Positions 47,131 to 60,262 of a stretch of DNA of 64,000 nucleotides are shown here, piece by piece. The stretch covers positions 9,827,304 through 9,891,303 of the forward strand of contig OY992836.1 of NCBI GenBank assembly GCA_963921425.1, in the 5' to 3' direction. The notes below the pieces were generated by a model that searched no databases, had not been told where the DNA came from, and saw only the letters and a program-made list of their open reading frames with translations. Within the stretch, counting starts at the first letter, position 1. The number at the start of each line of letters is the position of its first letter. Position numbers and translations under genes: made by a program. This DNA comes from Dryas octopetala. Taxonomy: Eukaryota; Streptophyta; Magnoliopsida; Rosales; Rosaceae.

Positions 47131-47531
47131 ATTTGGTCAAATGACAATTTTGGTGCTTATGGTTTGTCAGGCTTTTCTCTTGTTCTAATTTCAATTTTTA
47201 CAATAATACTCTTATACTTAGTTGCAATTCAAGGGCCAATTTTAGAGACGTTTTGTCTATTTTCTAGTAATTTGTATCATGCGTAGTGCGCTTGTCGAGA
47301 CTTTTACGTTAATATGAGTGATTAAATTAGTCATTAATTGAGATCACATTACTATAAACTAAAAATATAATACTTTTAAGTGATCAAAATAATTATAAAA
47401 TTAAATAGATTTAAACCAAAATTGTCCTCGAATTGCAACATCACGTGAGTACAAATGTACAATGGTATTATTACTAAAATTGGAACTAGAAGTACGAAAC
47501 CAAAAACTCTAACAAACTACATTGACCAAAT
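47131..47531. mobile_element. Foldback element, diverged arms
   Basis: The left arm (ATTTGGTCAAATGACAATTT from 47131) is similar to the reverse complement of the right arm ending 47531 (ATTTGGTCAATGTAGTTTGT). Similarity continues to a clear match further in (GTTGCAATTC(A/G)AGG). Loose motif recurrences lie near 47149, 47177 and 47207. No target-site duplication was seen and the arms have many mismatches, so it is old. Confidence 0.6.
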
Positions 47532-48929
47532 AGGGTTTGGAATCTGACATATAGTTGATTTTTCAGGAAAAAGAATATAATGATTATAAATTAATAACTG
47601 ATATGAACTTAATGGTGCAGAGTGCAGGTACTAACTGTACATGATTCAAATTTATGAAATCATAATCCCATACAAAAAGCTCCCTTCAGCATATATATAA
47701 AAAAAAACTATAACTAGGGCACAATAGGAAGTGGCTGCACAAGAGTGTAGAGCATATGATACCTAGAGTTAGAAACCCTTTTCACTAGTACTTTCCTTTT
47801 GGTCCGAGAGCCTGAGCATATATAACTTCATATATGTATGGGATTGTGCTATGGTGGGGACACTATGAGAACATATTTTATCACTAAATCGAGCGAGTTT
47901 ACCCTTTTTTATCCTAAGGTATGATTTTGTGAGCCGTTAGATTTGTATGCATCTCATTTAGGCTAGTGGATCGACGAATTCACTCTTTCTATTTTATGAT
48001 ATAGTTTTATAGGCCGTTAGATTTGTCTGCATCTGATGTGATGTTTGCACAATAGCCGGTCTCGTGTGTATGTAATTATGTATGTATGAGTGGAATTGAT
48101 GTTTGTGTTGGTGACATTAATATATTACCGTCCAAAGTGAAGAGGGTATGGACAAGTAAAGAAAGGGGTTGTGAACTTGTGATTCTTCTGAGTGTTTCTG
48201 ACCTGACCAAACTCCTTTTAGGCTTTTACGATTTCACCCACCTCCTCCCCATTTCATTTGTTATTACATTTCCTTCACGCACTCTCACAAAAGTGTGTTG
48301 GGTCTTCTCTTAGTCGTCTCTGCCTCTGCAACTGCTTACTGCAGATAATATAATTCTTGGTAACACCAATTTCTCGTTCCGTCAACATTTAATTTCTCGG
48401 TAAAACCAAACCCAATTACCCTCTCACAACAACTTAATTAGATGTATGCTTTTACTACTCATAGCATCTTCAATGGTGTGTGTGCTATACTTTGGCAATG
48501 TTGTGTCTTTTTCTTGCTAACCAAAAAAATTCACACAATTAATTCCCTCGTCGTGTATAATGAATTAGGCTAGTTCCCAATTCTATTCAGATTCCCTTAA
48601 GATTTATCAAGATTCACTCTCTTGATTTGTTTTAGGAGGTCTATTCTTATAATTTTTTCAGGAATTGCTTTTGAAGCATACCGATCTGCATGCAAAGATT
48701 GTATAATGCAAATACTTATTTAGAGCTTAGAGTTTAAGATTTAATTTTTAATTTTTTTTCTTTGGATTTGGGGGAATGAGTTTGGAATGTGGAATCTCTC
48801 CAACATTAATTGTAGAGCGCAATATTATGAAATTAATATTAGAGCTTGCAGTTTATATTTAAATCTCAATTGTAAGTATTCCTAGATGTTATTCTACACC
48901 ATAAAATAATCAAAAACTTGATAAAAAAA

Positions 48930-49296
48930 AGGTTAAATTTTGCTTTTGGCCTCTGTAATTTGGACAAGTTCCTAGTTGGTCCATGTAGTTTCAATTGTTT
49001 TACTTTAAAAATTGTTGCAAATCAAGGATACATTAGAATTTTTTTTCCGTTAATTCTTTAAATTCGTCATTAAATTGTTTGTGGTTTGTAAAGCACATGA
49101 CCAAAATTCGATCACCGATTTGTAATATATATGACCAAATTAAGGCACAACGAATTTAACAATTTAATGAACGAAAATGCTAACGTATCGTTAAATTGTA
49201 ACAATTTGTAAAATATATTACCAAAATAAGAATAATTAAAATTATAAAAATCAAAGTAAACCTTGACCTAAATTATAAAAACCAAAAGTTAAATTC
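48930..49296. mobile_element. Foldback element, diverged arms
   Basis: The left arm (GGTTAAATTTTGCTTTTGGC from 48931) resembles the reverse complement of the right arm (GAATTTAACTTTTGGTTTTT, ending about 49296). TTGGYC motifs start at 48946 and 48976, followed by a degenerate copy about 30 bp on. Boundaries are approximate and no TSD is clear. Confidence 0.55.
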
Positions 49297-50896
49297 AAAA
49301 TATACACCACGATTTGAACCGCGCCCATTTGGATTATCTGCATCTGAACCTCAACTATTGATATATGTGTCAACTTATGACATATTTGATTTTTTTTTTA
49401 TAAGATAAATTTGTTATTTGATTTTATTAAAATATAGAATTGAATATTGCACCATTTGAGATGCTCACACAAGAGATCTCTAGAGCCGTACAAATGAGAT
49501 ACACAATGAATACTATTTGCTTTCTCCGTTGTGTTTTTTTATGTGCTTCTCTCTTTGTCTGTCCTTCCGTAATAAGAAATCTCATGATGAGAATTTTTAT
49601 TTTCTAGATCATCTATTAAAGATTATAAAAATTAATTTAGAATTATACAATCTTAGAATTTAAAAGTAACAGTTATATTTATTGTTTATTTATTAAATTA
49701 TTATTTATTTATTTGATAACAGTTAAACAATTAAATAATTTTTAAAATGATTAATTATTTTATAGAGATAATTTTTATAGAATGATCTAAAAAATAAATG
49801 ATTTCAATTATAAATTTATATTGTGAAATAAATAAAATAAAAAAGAAGACACAAGAATACACAAATGAGAGAAGGCAATTAACTAGTATTTCCACGATGA
49901 TATATATATGTATATATAAATAATTACTCGCTCACCATAGAGCGGAGAATTCCCCGCTTATCTAACCATTCGCTTATCACAGAGCGAAGAATTTAATGAT
50001 CGGGACTGTCCATTTTTTCGGTTCATCCTTAAGGATTATCTCTGTAAAAAATCAGCCAAATCGATAATTATTTGGTTCTCCAAACTTTACAGACAAATAT
50101 AATTTGTCAGATAAAATTAAAATAATGTTGAAACTAATATATATATATATATGAGAGAGAGAGAGACCACTTGAATTTCCGTGTTATCAGTAGTCACAGA
50201 CAGAGAGGCTCCCAGAGCTGTTAAACCTATACCAACCTAAAGCCAGTTTTGCAGAAGCACTGACCTTAATTGGTCCCCACAGCCACACATGCACACATCA
50301 GAGGGAGAGAGAGTATGATTGTTGTACAAGTATGGTGTTCAAACTGAGGTGGCCAAATAATTTGAGAAATATATGGGACTGGGATTTGTTTAATAGTTTC
50401 AAGAAAATTGGCTCTGTGGTACTATTCTGTTGTTGTTGTTGTTTCGTCTCATATGCCATGCATATATGGGTTGCTGTATGCTATTGGGATCCTTGATATA
50501 TAGTACATTGTCAGTCACTATGGTTTGCCATTTTTATAATACAATATTTGACCATGCTTAGCTAGCTGTTGGTATATCAGTCAAGGCAACTTATTATATT
50601 ACTGTTTTATGTGTATATCTAAGTGCATGAATGTTAGATGCATTCTTTCTTTAAGAAAAAAATAATATCATACAATTATCTTATGTGAATTCCAATTTGT
50701 AAGAAATGCGATAGTAAATATGGTATAAATAATTAAGTTTTAAAAAAATTATGCAATGCATTGCATAGATAATCAAGTTTTTATATATTTGTTGCATAAA
50801 TATGTTGGTTTTTGAATTTTGATATTCAACTTAATTCATTAAAATTATTGAAACAATCATTAATTGGATTGTTTTTATTAGTTTAGACCATAACAT

Positions 50897-51262
50897 GAGT
50901 TAATTATACTCCCTGAGGTTTATCGTTTTTTCACATACAACTCCTAAGGTTTCAACAATTACACATACACCCCTTAAGGTTTCAAAACTATTACATATAA
51001 CCCCCTATAATAAGATAAAAAAGATGAGAAATTATGCAAAAAGACATGCTAATTAAGGGGTGAAATGGCCTAATAAGATTACTCAAGGTGTAAGGTCCAA
51101 CCTCAATACAAATATTTTTTTTTTTGTTTATTTATTTTTTTCTCTTATAGGGGTTATATGCAATAGTTTTGAAACCTCAAAGGGTATATGTGTAATTTTT
51201 GAAATCCCAAGGGTATATGTGAAAAGACAATAAACTTTAGGAGGTATAAATGTAATTAACTC
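50897..51262. mobile_element. Foldback element, about 115-bp arms
   Basis: The left arm begins GAGTTAATTATACTCCCTGA at 50897 and the right arm ends with its near inverse (AGGAGGTATAAATGTAATTAACTC, of which the last 12 bases match best) at 51262. A CCYNARGGTTT-type motif starts at 50911, 50942 and 50972, with a weaker one near 51002. No TSD was identified. The centre is AT-rich and non-coding. Confidence 0.75.
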
Positions 51263-52654
51263 ACTATTTTGCCTATAATAAATATATTATTCGAAGCATA
51301 GTGTTTCTAGGCACACAGTCCTTGGTTTTTTGGCCAGCAGCATATAGGCACATGATCTAGTTGCCATCATTGAGGAAAAATGATAAGTTGATACTCTTAA
51401 TTAATCTTGAACACTTTCAGATCCTTCATTGAAGAAAATTAGGCTTCAAGAACTAGATGTCGAAAGAAAAAAAATTGCTTCCTTCACTTTTCAACTTCAC
51501 CTTCAAAAGCATTTAATAATCGATTTGATTACTTTCTAATTTACGAGAAATTTTTCCATGCATTCGACACACTGCGCGAAATTTTAATAAACATTTCACG
51601 TATATTTTCCTAGAAATGAAGGGATGAGAAACTTCCCTATCACTGAGATAGGGAGAGGTGGCACTGTTGCTTATCCAAATCCAAAGCGAGACCTGTTAAT
51701 GAGATTTGGATTTGGAATATTGGACCTGGTAAATAGATCTGGTAATGAGCCTTTAGTCACGAGACATGCTGGGATTTGAGGTCACGAAACCATATACATA
51801 AAAACCATATGGGATTTAAGCTGCTGGGTTCAAAGAAAGCCATGGAATTAAGTGATAAAAACCATTAGGTCACGAGACCTGTATAATCTGGTCGACGTTG
51901 ACCATATGGATATGCCCCATGTCGACGTCGACCATAGTTCTGTAATGGGTTCAATTTGTTAATGGCTTGATTCTAACAAGTGGGTCATCACCTTTGATAA
52001 CCTCAAGAGGAACTCTGCGATTGTCCAATAATTTGTAAGTCATAATCTATGCTATATACAAAGTTTCACATTTTTCATTCATGGGCTGTCTGCTTGGCTA
52101 AGCTTAAAAACGCTCATTGCCAGATCGAATCCATACCCCCGCCATGTCCTTCGAATCTCGCCGGAAAATCCATCGTTTTCCTCTGTCGTAGTCGGAAAAC
52201 CAAGTTCATGCATGTTCGCCGGAATTCAAAGAAATAAAAAAGCAGAGAAAGAAAGCTCCAAAACAAACAGCTCCTGGGATCACAAACCGGAATAAACCAT
52301 GATGGGGGTGGAGAGAGAGAAATAAAAAAAAAAAGAAAAAAAAAGTAAGGATTAATTTGGTATATATGAAGGGTATTTTTTACTTTTCATGCGACAAAAG
52401 GGTTATAAAAGTAAGTTTTAAAAAGTTGGGTTATAAAAACTAGCAAAATTTAGAGTTCAGTCCAATTTATGAGTATTTATTAGACTATGATTAATAGTAA
52501 TTTAGAATTTTTAATTAAGTTTTTTTATTTTTTTCTTTAACGGTTTTATGTTAAATTTTAACTCCGAGATTTTGAGTATAATTTAATGACTTTATGTTAA
52601 GTTTTACACTCTAAGAAGAAAAATACCCTTCAAATAGGAAGACATACCCTTCAT

Positions 52655-52770
52655 ATTGAGAAATGACTTTATTATGAATTAAAAAAAATTTCTTATAAAT
52701 TTTAAAACACCTCTAATCTTTATCTAAAAACTGTTTTTTTAAAGGACTTAAGCCTAATTATCTCTAAAAA
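52655..52770 (+). repeat. Dispersed repeat shared with 15645-15792
   Basis: Same orientation and order of landmarks as the copy at 15645-15792: TGACTTTATTATGAATTAAA, TTCTTATAAATTTTAAAACA, TATCTAAAAACTGTTTTT and TAAGCCTAATTATCTCT. The nearby phrase ATACCCTTCA is repeated just upstream. Confidence 0.65.
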
Positions 52771-53394
52771 CAATCTCTACTACTACTTGGGTGATATGTT
52801 TAAATTTCCCAAAAGAAAACGAGAGACAAGAGGGAATGGATGAAGAAGCGATGGAAGGTGGAAGTCGGCGTCGCCAGCATTGGGCTGAGAAGTCACCGGT
52901 AAAAAGTAGGGGAATGGAGATCTGCATTGGGTGGAGTGGGGGTGGGAATTCTGATTTTTAATTTCTAATTTTGAAAATTTTTTCTTTTCAATTTGAGAAC
53001 AAAACTTAGGCCCATAAATTATGTGGCATAGACGGTATAGTTAGCACGTGAGTATAGAAAAAGCTGATATACAATTAAGGTATTTTTACACTTTATTTAT
53101 ATGAATTTTACGCTCGATTTCAATTTAAAAAATATATTGCAATGTACACTTGATCAACATTTCGTCTTAACTCATTTAAAAAGATTTTTAATTCAAGTAG
53201 TACATTACAATAAATTCTTAATTTATGTAATAAATTGACACAAATTTTTTTTTTATGTGGTGAAATGAATTGAACATAAAGTTCAATGGATGTAAGAAAC
53301 CTACAATTAAATACTACCAATGAAGGGCTAATATTAGCCTACTCCCCTACTTACTCTCAACAACCAACCATTACCTTTATATATAATATATAAA

Positions 53395-53830
53395 GAATAA
53401 TACTTTAGTCACCCCTTAGAGGTACCTTAAGGTCACCTTATTCTCTCAAATTTTGATTTCGATAATGTTGGCGCATAATCGGAACCGTTCACTTTTTAGA
53501 TTATTTATTATATATCTTTTCTATAAAAACTTAACTCAATATCATTTGATTATATAACTGTTGTCGATTAAATAAACAAAATCAACTATTTAGTAAAAAA
53601 TCACTATTTAATTGAAAATCATATATTTTTTCTATTTAATTGACAACAATTATATAATCAAACGATTTTCAATTGATTTAACTTTTTACAAAGATAGATC
53701 TTTAATATGTTATCCAAAAAATGACCAATTCTGATCATACACTAATATTGTCAAAATTAAAATTATGATCATATACTAATATTGTCAAAATTAAAATTGG
53801 AGAGAGTTAGGTAATATCCCAAGTATTGTT
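53395..53830. mobile_element. Palindromic foldback element
   Basis: Two arms of about 190 bp meet near 53610 with almost no loop. The left arm GATTATATAACTGTTGTCRA has its inverse right of centre (TTGACAACAATTATATAATC). The right arm contains a 33-bp tandem duplication (GATCATAYACTAATATTGTC, near 53735 and 53768) with no counterpart on the left. The outer ends are only loosely matched. It lacks the 30-bp motif spacing of the other foldback elements here. Confidence 0.7.
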
Positions 53831-54451
53831 CATATATAAATGTATATTTTTTTATCTTTTAGTGAGAGTTTAATTCCAGGGTTGCTTATGTCTGAGTCTT
53901 TGGACCTGTCCTTCTTCATCATTACTCTAAACACTTGAATGATGGATTGAGGGTACAGAGAAAGCTCAGAAGTTGACTGGTCCACACACAAAACAAATAG
54001 CGGTGGGCCTCTTCTAAGGGCGAACGGGGCCTACCTTAGGCATTGTCAATCCCAATAGCAACAGACGTAGTGCTCTGCTCCTCACTCCCTTAACAGCATC
54101 TTATTGTTTAGAAATTAATACAATTTTGCAAAATTTAAATACAGCTAAAAAGTTCTCTGTATTCACCCAACTGTGGTTGAAAGGACTAAAGGAGAAATGG
54201 TCAAAAACAAAACTAGAACATATTTTTCAACTATATATAGTTTCAGATCGGTTTCTCATTGAACTGGAACTACAACAGAAAACTGTATTTCTCTAAACAC
54301 CAACAACATATATCCTTCAAAATGTTGTTCACCATGAACACCACCACTTGTAAAATCTATGGCTGTTGAGCATTCTGATTATGAACAGCTGGTGACTTTA
54401 CTTTCATGCTTGAAGCATGAGAACCTGGATTTTTTTCCCACATTACTTTAT

Positions 54452-54553
<102 letters not shown>

Positions 54554-54642
54554 TGTTACTAAAGGGAACCTCCAAAACAACACCAAAACTCCCATTCAAC
54601 CAAACTGATTGGACTAGGGTGTGAAGGAGAAAAATTCACATC

Positions 54643-56647
54643 TCATGACTTGGCGTCCATTTCAGATGGATTGTCTGGTTTCCTCCTCTTAATGTCTGAA
54701 CTATTATGTGAAGAATTTGCACATGACCCAACTGTAAATTCATCACTTTTATAGCTCAAGCATGCGGCATCCAACACCCCAATCGGACTTTGGGGCACCA
54801 ATGGAGCAGAGGAGCTTCCAATATTATTAGTAGACCCACTAATCAATGACAAATCTTTGATCAGTTCTAAACACTTCAACACTCTTCCCTGCAAATCCCA
54901 CAAACAGAAAAGCTTCAACAACTCATTAAATTGGTAAAGAAAAAGATCAAATCAGATTTTTTCTTAAGAGCTAAAGCAAGTTTGTCGTATCATAGGTAGC
55001 ATATGTGAAACAACCGTTATACCTTTTCTACATGTATGAAACAAGAAATGGCCTTATCAATGTCTACTGCTTGTATTTCTCCTGAAATAGAAATTGCCAC
55101 TGCCGCAGCAATTTCCGAAGGCCTGAATTCCAAGAAGTCAACACCTGCATTTAATTCCCATCCAGCAGTTCATGGAACCCATTAATCCTCAAGAACACCA
55201 AAGAACAAAATAAAATCATTCACACACAGCCAGAAAAAGACCTCTGATTGTGCTCAATATGAGTTGTACTGATCTACAGATGGATGATGTCGACGGATGC
55301 TGATCATCACTGATCTTGCTGAGGAAGTAGTCAATGAAAGAGCAGGGAGTATAAGCTTGCATTCTCCATTTTAAGGTGCTCAGCACAAGAAGCTCCATTC
55401 TTTGTATAGTTTTAGCTTCAAACACAAACTTGGGATCTCCAACCTGCACACAGTCCACACAAATACTGACAGTCAGATTGAGAGGAACACAGAAATCAAC
55501 ACCATCTCCAAACATATCAAATACTAGTCCAACAATAGTAAAATGATGCACATGATTTCTATACCTGTAAATCCACAGACTGAGGTACTTCAGTCTCCTC
55601 CATTTTGGCTGCTAGTGATAAACAAGCCACAGCTAGCAATTGCACAGCCCAAGTTTTACCTCTCTGTATAGACAAGAAAAGTGAAGTGCAAAATCAAGAA
55701 CAGAGACAACATAAATGAAAACACAATATATGTCGATGAAACGAAAAAAGAAGCAAACTTTGAGTCCAATTTCTGAACTTACAGGAAATTCATAAACTGA
55801 AAGGAAGCGATCCAAGTAGTTCATAGATAGACAAACACTTAATGGTCCAAAACTGTAATGGACATGAGCCTGTTGATCACAATACACGAAAAGTCAACTT
55901 AATTCAGTAATCAACAAAATGATTATTTCACATTATCAATCAGCAAAGGAGTTCAAGGCCGAAACGAAAAAAATTCAGCAAAGGAATAAAATAAGAAAAA
56001 TGAGCAGACAGAGAAGGAAAACCAACATCCAATTTTAGAACACAAACGAGTTTCCACAAAAAACTGGACTAGGAACAAACGTTATGACTATTGATCCCTC
56101 TACAAATTAGATACAATACAGAACATATCGATAACAATCAAACAAGTAACACAATGTACAGAAATGTTTTAAGATGTTGTTGAAGAATAAAACCAAGTTG
56201 CAGACACCTGAATTACAGTCACAAAAACCGGTAAAAAAGCAAAATGATTATAAGAAAAGGACAATAACCAATGGATCAAAAAACCAAAACTCAAAGAGAA
56301 GTAGTGAGACCAACCTTCCAAATCCAATCAAGGGCCTCTCTTCTACTGCTCAAGTCCAAGTCCCCACTGCGCAGTCTCTTGAGGTAATCATTCCTAGGTA
56401 AATGCTCACGCTCCCTCTCAACCATTGCACTAATTCTCTCTTCACTCTCTAATGGAAAATCTAACACAGATTTGGATCTCTTTTGATTAAAACTGGGGTC
56501 TTGATTGTGGATACCTTTGTTTTTAAGGGGCATTGAAGGGGACAGCTCAAACTCATCTATAACATTAGAATCAAGATCATCAAAGCAGGTATTGGAGTTT
56601 TCTGCACAAAGAAGGTTTGAGGTGGCACACTCAAAACTGTCTGCCAT
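54643..56647 (-). CDS. D-type cyclin, CYCD2/CYCD4 group
   Basis: Six exons in minus-strand order: 56647-56315, 55869-55783, 55663-55565, 55443-55242, 55144-55023 and 54888-54643. All are joined by GT-AG introns into 362 residues with no frame break. An LxCxE retinoblastoma-binding motif is present as LLCAE (residues 12-16). The cyclin box carries [50 protein letters not shown] and [20 protein letters not shown]. The cyclin C-terminal domain has [14 protein letters not shown] and [20 protein letters not shown]. The tail is Ser/Pro/Asp-rich and PEST-like, ending MDAKS. D cyclins partner CDKA to phosphorylate the retinoblastoma-related protein at the G1/S step. Assignment to the CYCD2/4 group rests on recalled similarity to Arabidopsis CYCD4;1 and its exon layout. 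Confidence 0.95.
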
Positions 56648-56821
56648 TGGAGCACCTCAAGATGCCCTGTATAACTAAAACCCAAGAAAATCTCATCAAA
56701 TTAGAGTCTGGGTTTAATCAAAGATGGCATTTTCATTGCACAAGAGAGTAAGAGACCCAAGAAAGAGAGAGAGTCTATAGAGGAAGTGTGAGTGTGGTAT
56801 AGATACAAACAAAGAGAGTGA

Positions 56822-56896
<75 letters not shown>

Positions 56897-56960
56897 GGGT
56901 TTGAGGAGAGACTATATGCCAAGATGAGAGCTTTATGTAGGAAATGAGCATGTGATTTTA
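56648..56960 (-). promoter_or_regulatory. Cyclin D 5' leader and proximal promoter
   Basis: Upstream of the cyclin ATG there is a short leader and then a (GA)n run at 56825-56893, which reads (CT)n on the coding strand. TATA-like phrases (CATATAGT near 56915, TACATAAAG near 56935 on the minus strand) lie just beyond it, which would put the CT run in the 5' UTR. The transcription start is not determined. Confidence 0.4.
56825..56893. repeat. (GA)n microsatellite upstream of the cyclin gene
   Basis: A pure dinucleotide run of about 34 units about 180 bp before the start codon. With the (TC)n beyond the stop codon, the gene is bracketed by long runs that both read pyrimidine/purine dinucleotides. 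Confidence 0.95.
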
Positions 56961-57372
56961 GGGCAAACGAGAGATTGGGGGAGTGTGGGGGAGGAAGGTT
57001 GTGGATTCGTAGATACAGAACAAAAAAGCCCAAAAAAAAACCAAACAAATTTTATAGTTTCTTCTTGGTTTGCGAACTCAAATATAATGAAATAATATAA
57101 AAGACATTATAAAAACAAAAATACAAAGCAAACTTTGTTAAGAGGTTACTTGAGAGGAAATAAAAATTAGGCTTGTATGATTTATTTTCAAGGTGTCTTG
57201 GATTGTGAAAATGCATACCTGTCATTTTGTCAAATATATCATGAATTGAGAATAATATTGGTGTCATTTTCTTTTCTTTGTATAAGATCTTATTGTAATT
57301 AATAATCTCTTTTTGACAAGTAACTTAATGGTATAAAGGTTAATGTACATGAAATATTGTGTTATAATCAAG

Positions 57373-58040
57373 GTGTAAAATTTTGACGGAAATTTCAATT
57401 AAAATTTTGATTTTAATAAATTTAGACAAAAACGACGAAAATCGCTATCAAAATATGAAAATTTTGAATGAAACTTGACTATATGTTTATTTAACATATT
57501 ATCTACTACATTGATAAAATACATTGAAGAGTTCAAATTATATAATATGTTTTATGTGATATAAAATAAATATAATGCAAATTAGTATAATAAATTAGAA
57601 TAATGAATAAATGAAATTAGTATATTCTTGAGGTCAGATTCAAGTTGTTAAATAAAATTAGAATAATAAATAAATAAAATTAGTATATTCTTGAGGTCAT
57701 ATTCAACTTGTTAAATAAAATTATAATAATAAATAAATAAAATTAGTACATTCTTTATACTCTATAATCTATACACTAACCCTAATATTCTTTATATTTT
57801 ATAATCTATGCACTAAGTCTTATATACTTTATATTCTTTAGGATATAATATAAGATATTAGAGTTTAAGCCCTTTAGGGTATTTTTAATTATATTTTATA
57901 TGAAAATGTATTAGGGTTTAGGGTTTAAAAACAACTAAACGAAACCCCAAACTTTTTTTTTCTTCCAATTGCCCAAAGGCCCCAAACCCCAATCAGCCCT
58001 AAAACCTTTCTTTTTTCTTTCCTTCCTTTTTTTTTTCCTT
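57373..58040 (+). repeat. Dispersed repeat, copy 2 (partner at 3602-4458)
   Basis: Begins GTGTAAAATTTTGACGG and follows the reverse complement of 4458 downward through the landmarks listed for copy 1. This copy has an internal tandem duplication with a 63-bp period (TTGAGGTCAGATTCAAGTTG near 57629 and its variant near 57692). It also contains GGGTTTAGGGTTTA near 57911. Its far end runs into a long T/C-rich tract, so the boundary is uncertain. Confidence 0.65.
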
Positions 58041-60157
58041 TCTTTTCTTTTGCTTTTTTTTTTCTTCCTTTTTTTTTTTGTTTTTTTGTTTTTTTGTTTT
58101 TTCTTTCCTTCCTTTCCTCCTTGCCCATGAGGCCATGACTACCTCTCTCTTCCTCTTCCCTCTCATCTGCTCTGTAGCTACCAGTCTACCATTATTAATT
58201 CCATTATAAGCGTGGAAAGTAAAGTGTTAAATCACTAGATTTAGAAGGCTCAGGATATTAAATTTAAATTTTTTGAAACAGAAAGAAATATTTAATTTGT
58301 TTGTGAAAGGTTTGGTTACGATATCTTTTTGGTTGTAAATAGTTAGTTGTGATTTTCTCATATGATTAGCAATGATGTAATTGTGAATCTAGAAAATAGG
58401 TAGAGAGAATACATATTTAATTTGTGAGCAATAAGCATAAAAATGTGCCGTAGGACAATGGGTCCACAAGTATTCTCAATGTAAACTTAGGAATATAATA
58501 TATTTTCAGAAGGTGATCCATTGGTCAAATACTCAAATTCTTACAAGCCCAATTGTTTACTTCACAAGTTGAATCTGACCTCACTGCATCTGGTAAAAAC
58601 ACTGTACCATTTTAATGCTATACCTAAAAGGAAATTGTAAGCTTGGTAAGAGACTCAGCATCACCAAAGGAAATTGTAATTAAGGGAATATGCACAACCA
58701 AATTTAAATTTTGAGGGAAAGGAGAGAAGTAGCAAATTAATATTATTTAGTATTCTAAAAATAAATAAATGAAACTACCTGTATGCTGAGTTTTATGTGA
58801 TGCGCTTTGATGCAATGTGTTAAATGTACATAAGAATTGTTTAAAAGAAGTAGAGCGAAAAAAAGGGAGTAACAAAATTTGTTTGTCTTGAAATTATGAC
58901 TAAATTTGAAATGAATGAATAATTAAAAGGTTTAGTTATGCTTATGCTTTGTGTCTTATTTTATTCTCCTAAACTATGCCCCATAAAAGTTTATCTATCT
59001 TTATTTAGTCAAACAAACGTGACATCCATCAAAATTTTACCATGCAAACGCCACATCAACTTAAAAAAATAACAAATTCGAATAAATGAGGTAATTTAAA
59101 ACACATAACGTAATTGAAGAATGAGACATAATGAATTTAGTGAGATAGGAGACATAATTTATGAAACATGGACATAATTAAGCCGCATAGATAAAATCAT
59201 ATAAAGCTTCTTGAATCAGCATATGACAACTGAATGACTGAATGTAAAATGCAATATGCATTTTGGTGGAATGGGATGTGGAGCATAGCTTCCTTTTCTT
59301 TCTTTTTGTTTATTGTTGTTTTTTGAAGGGGAGGAGGTAAGAAAAAGCTTTTAGTGGCAAGAAGCAAAAGACATTTATTGAATGAATGGGTATTTGACTA
59401 TAGGAGTAATAAGGGTTTGGTGAGGAATGAACGATGGACAATGGCTTTTGTCTTTTTTCCATCTTAGACAAGTCGCGTGCTCTGTGCAATCTCAGCAGGC
59501 GATCAAAGTTAACCGTTTTGTATCAGAAATTTGCACCATCCTCATTCCTCATGCTTGCTACTTTGGCCCTTTTCTCACTCTAATTGTATGCACATGGTCT
59601 TAAGTCCAATAAACCCTCAGAGGCAGTTCCATGTAAATCCAATAGGCCAGGGGGAATCAATTTCAATCCCAATTGACTATTTAACAAAATCGATTGTGCA
59701 TCCCAGCCAAAAAAATAATAATAATCAAATAAAACGATTTTGCATAATGCCAAAATACCATGGAATATATATTTCACTCATTTGGTTAGTGATTTGATAG
59801 AAATAGTCTTAACTGTAGTTATCATCTTAATGTAGTTGTCATCATTTTCTAATATGTTTTATGTAATGTATATCTTATTTTTTTGTTGTAAACCCCCCTT
59901 TTCTTGTGTGTAAATTAATCTTCTCTTTGTAGAGAGTTATTTTCTTGTGCAATTGTAACTTTTATTCTATAAATACATGTGATCATGCAGCAATGTGCTC
60001 CTCAAATGAGGTAGACAGCCACACAATTTTGTTCTTTACATCATGATATATCTCCTAAAAAAGTAGCTTAGTATTTCTCTTAATTTCTCTTATAAGGTAT
60101 ATCAAATAGTAGCTTAGTATTTCTCTTATATCAAATGTTCACTGACAATTTCCTAAT

Positions 60158-60262
60158 TTAGTTTAGCTCCACCATTAGGTCATAAAAAAGAGAAAGAAAA
60201 GGGTTTAAAATTAGTTTAGCTCCACCAATAGGTCATAAAAAGAGAAAGGAAAGGGTTTAAAT
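60158..60262. repeat. Tandem duplication, period 53 bp
   Basis: TTAGTTTAGCTCCACCAWTA followed by GGTCATAAAA and GGGTTTAAA occurs at 60158 and 60211, nearly identical. A second small duplication (AGTAGCTTAGTATTTCTCTT) lies just upstream at 60062 and 60107. Confidence 0.85.

Noticed and set aside
52049..52237. 62-codon frame in a GC-richer patch
   Set aside because: No recognisable domain or splice context; it may be a captured 5' leader but evidence is insufficient.
57905..57930. Interstitial telomere-like sequence (TTTAGGG repeats)
   Set aside because: Only about two TTTAGGG units occur, inside a dispersed repeat, which is expected by chance in AT-rich plant DNA.
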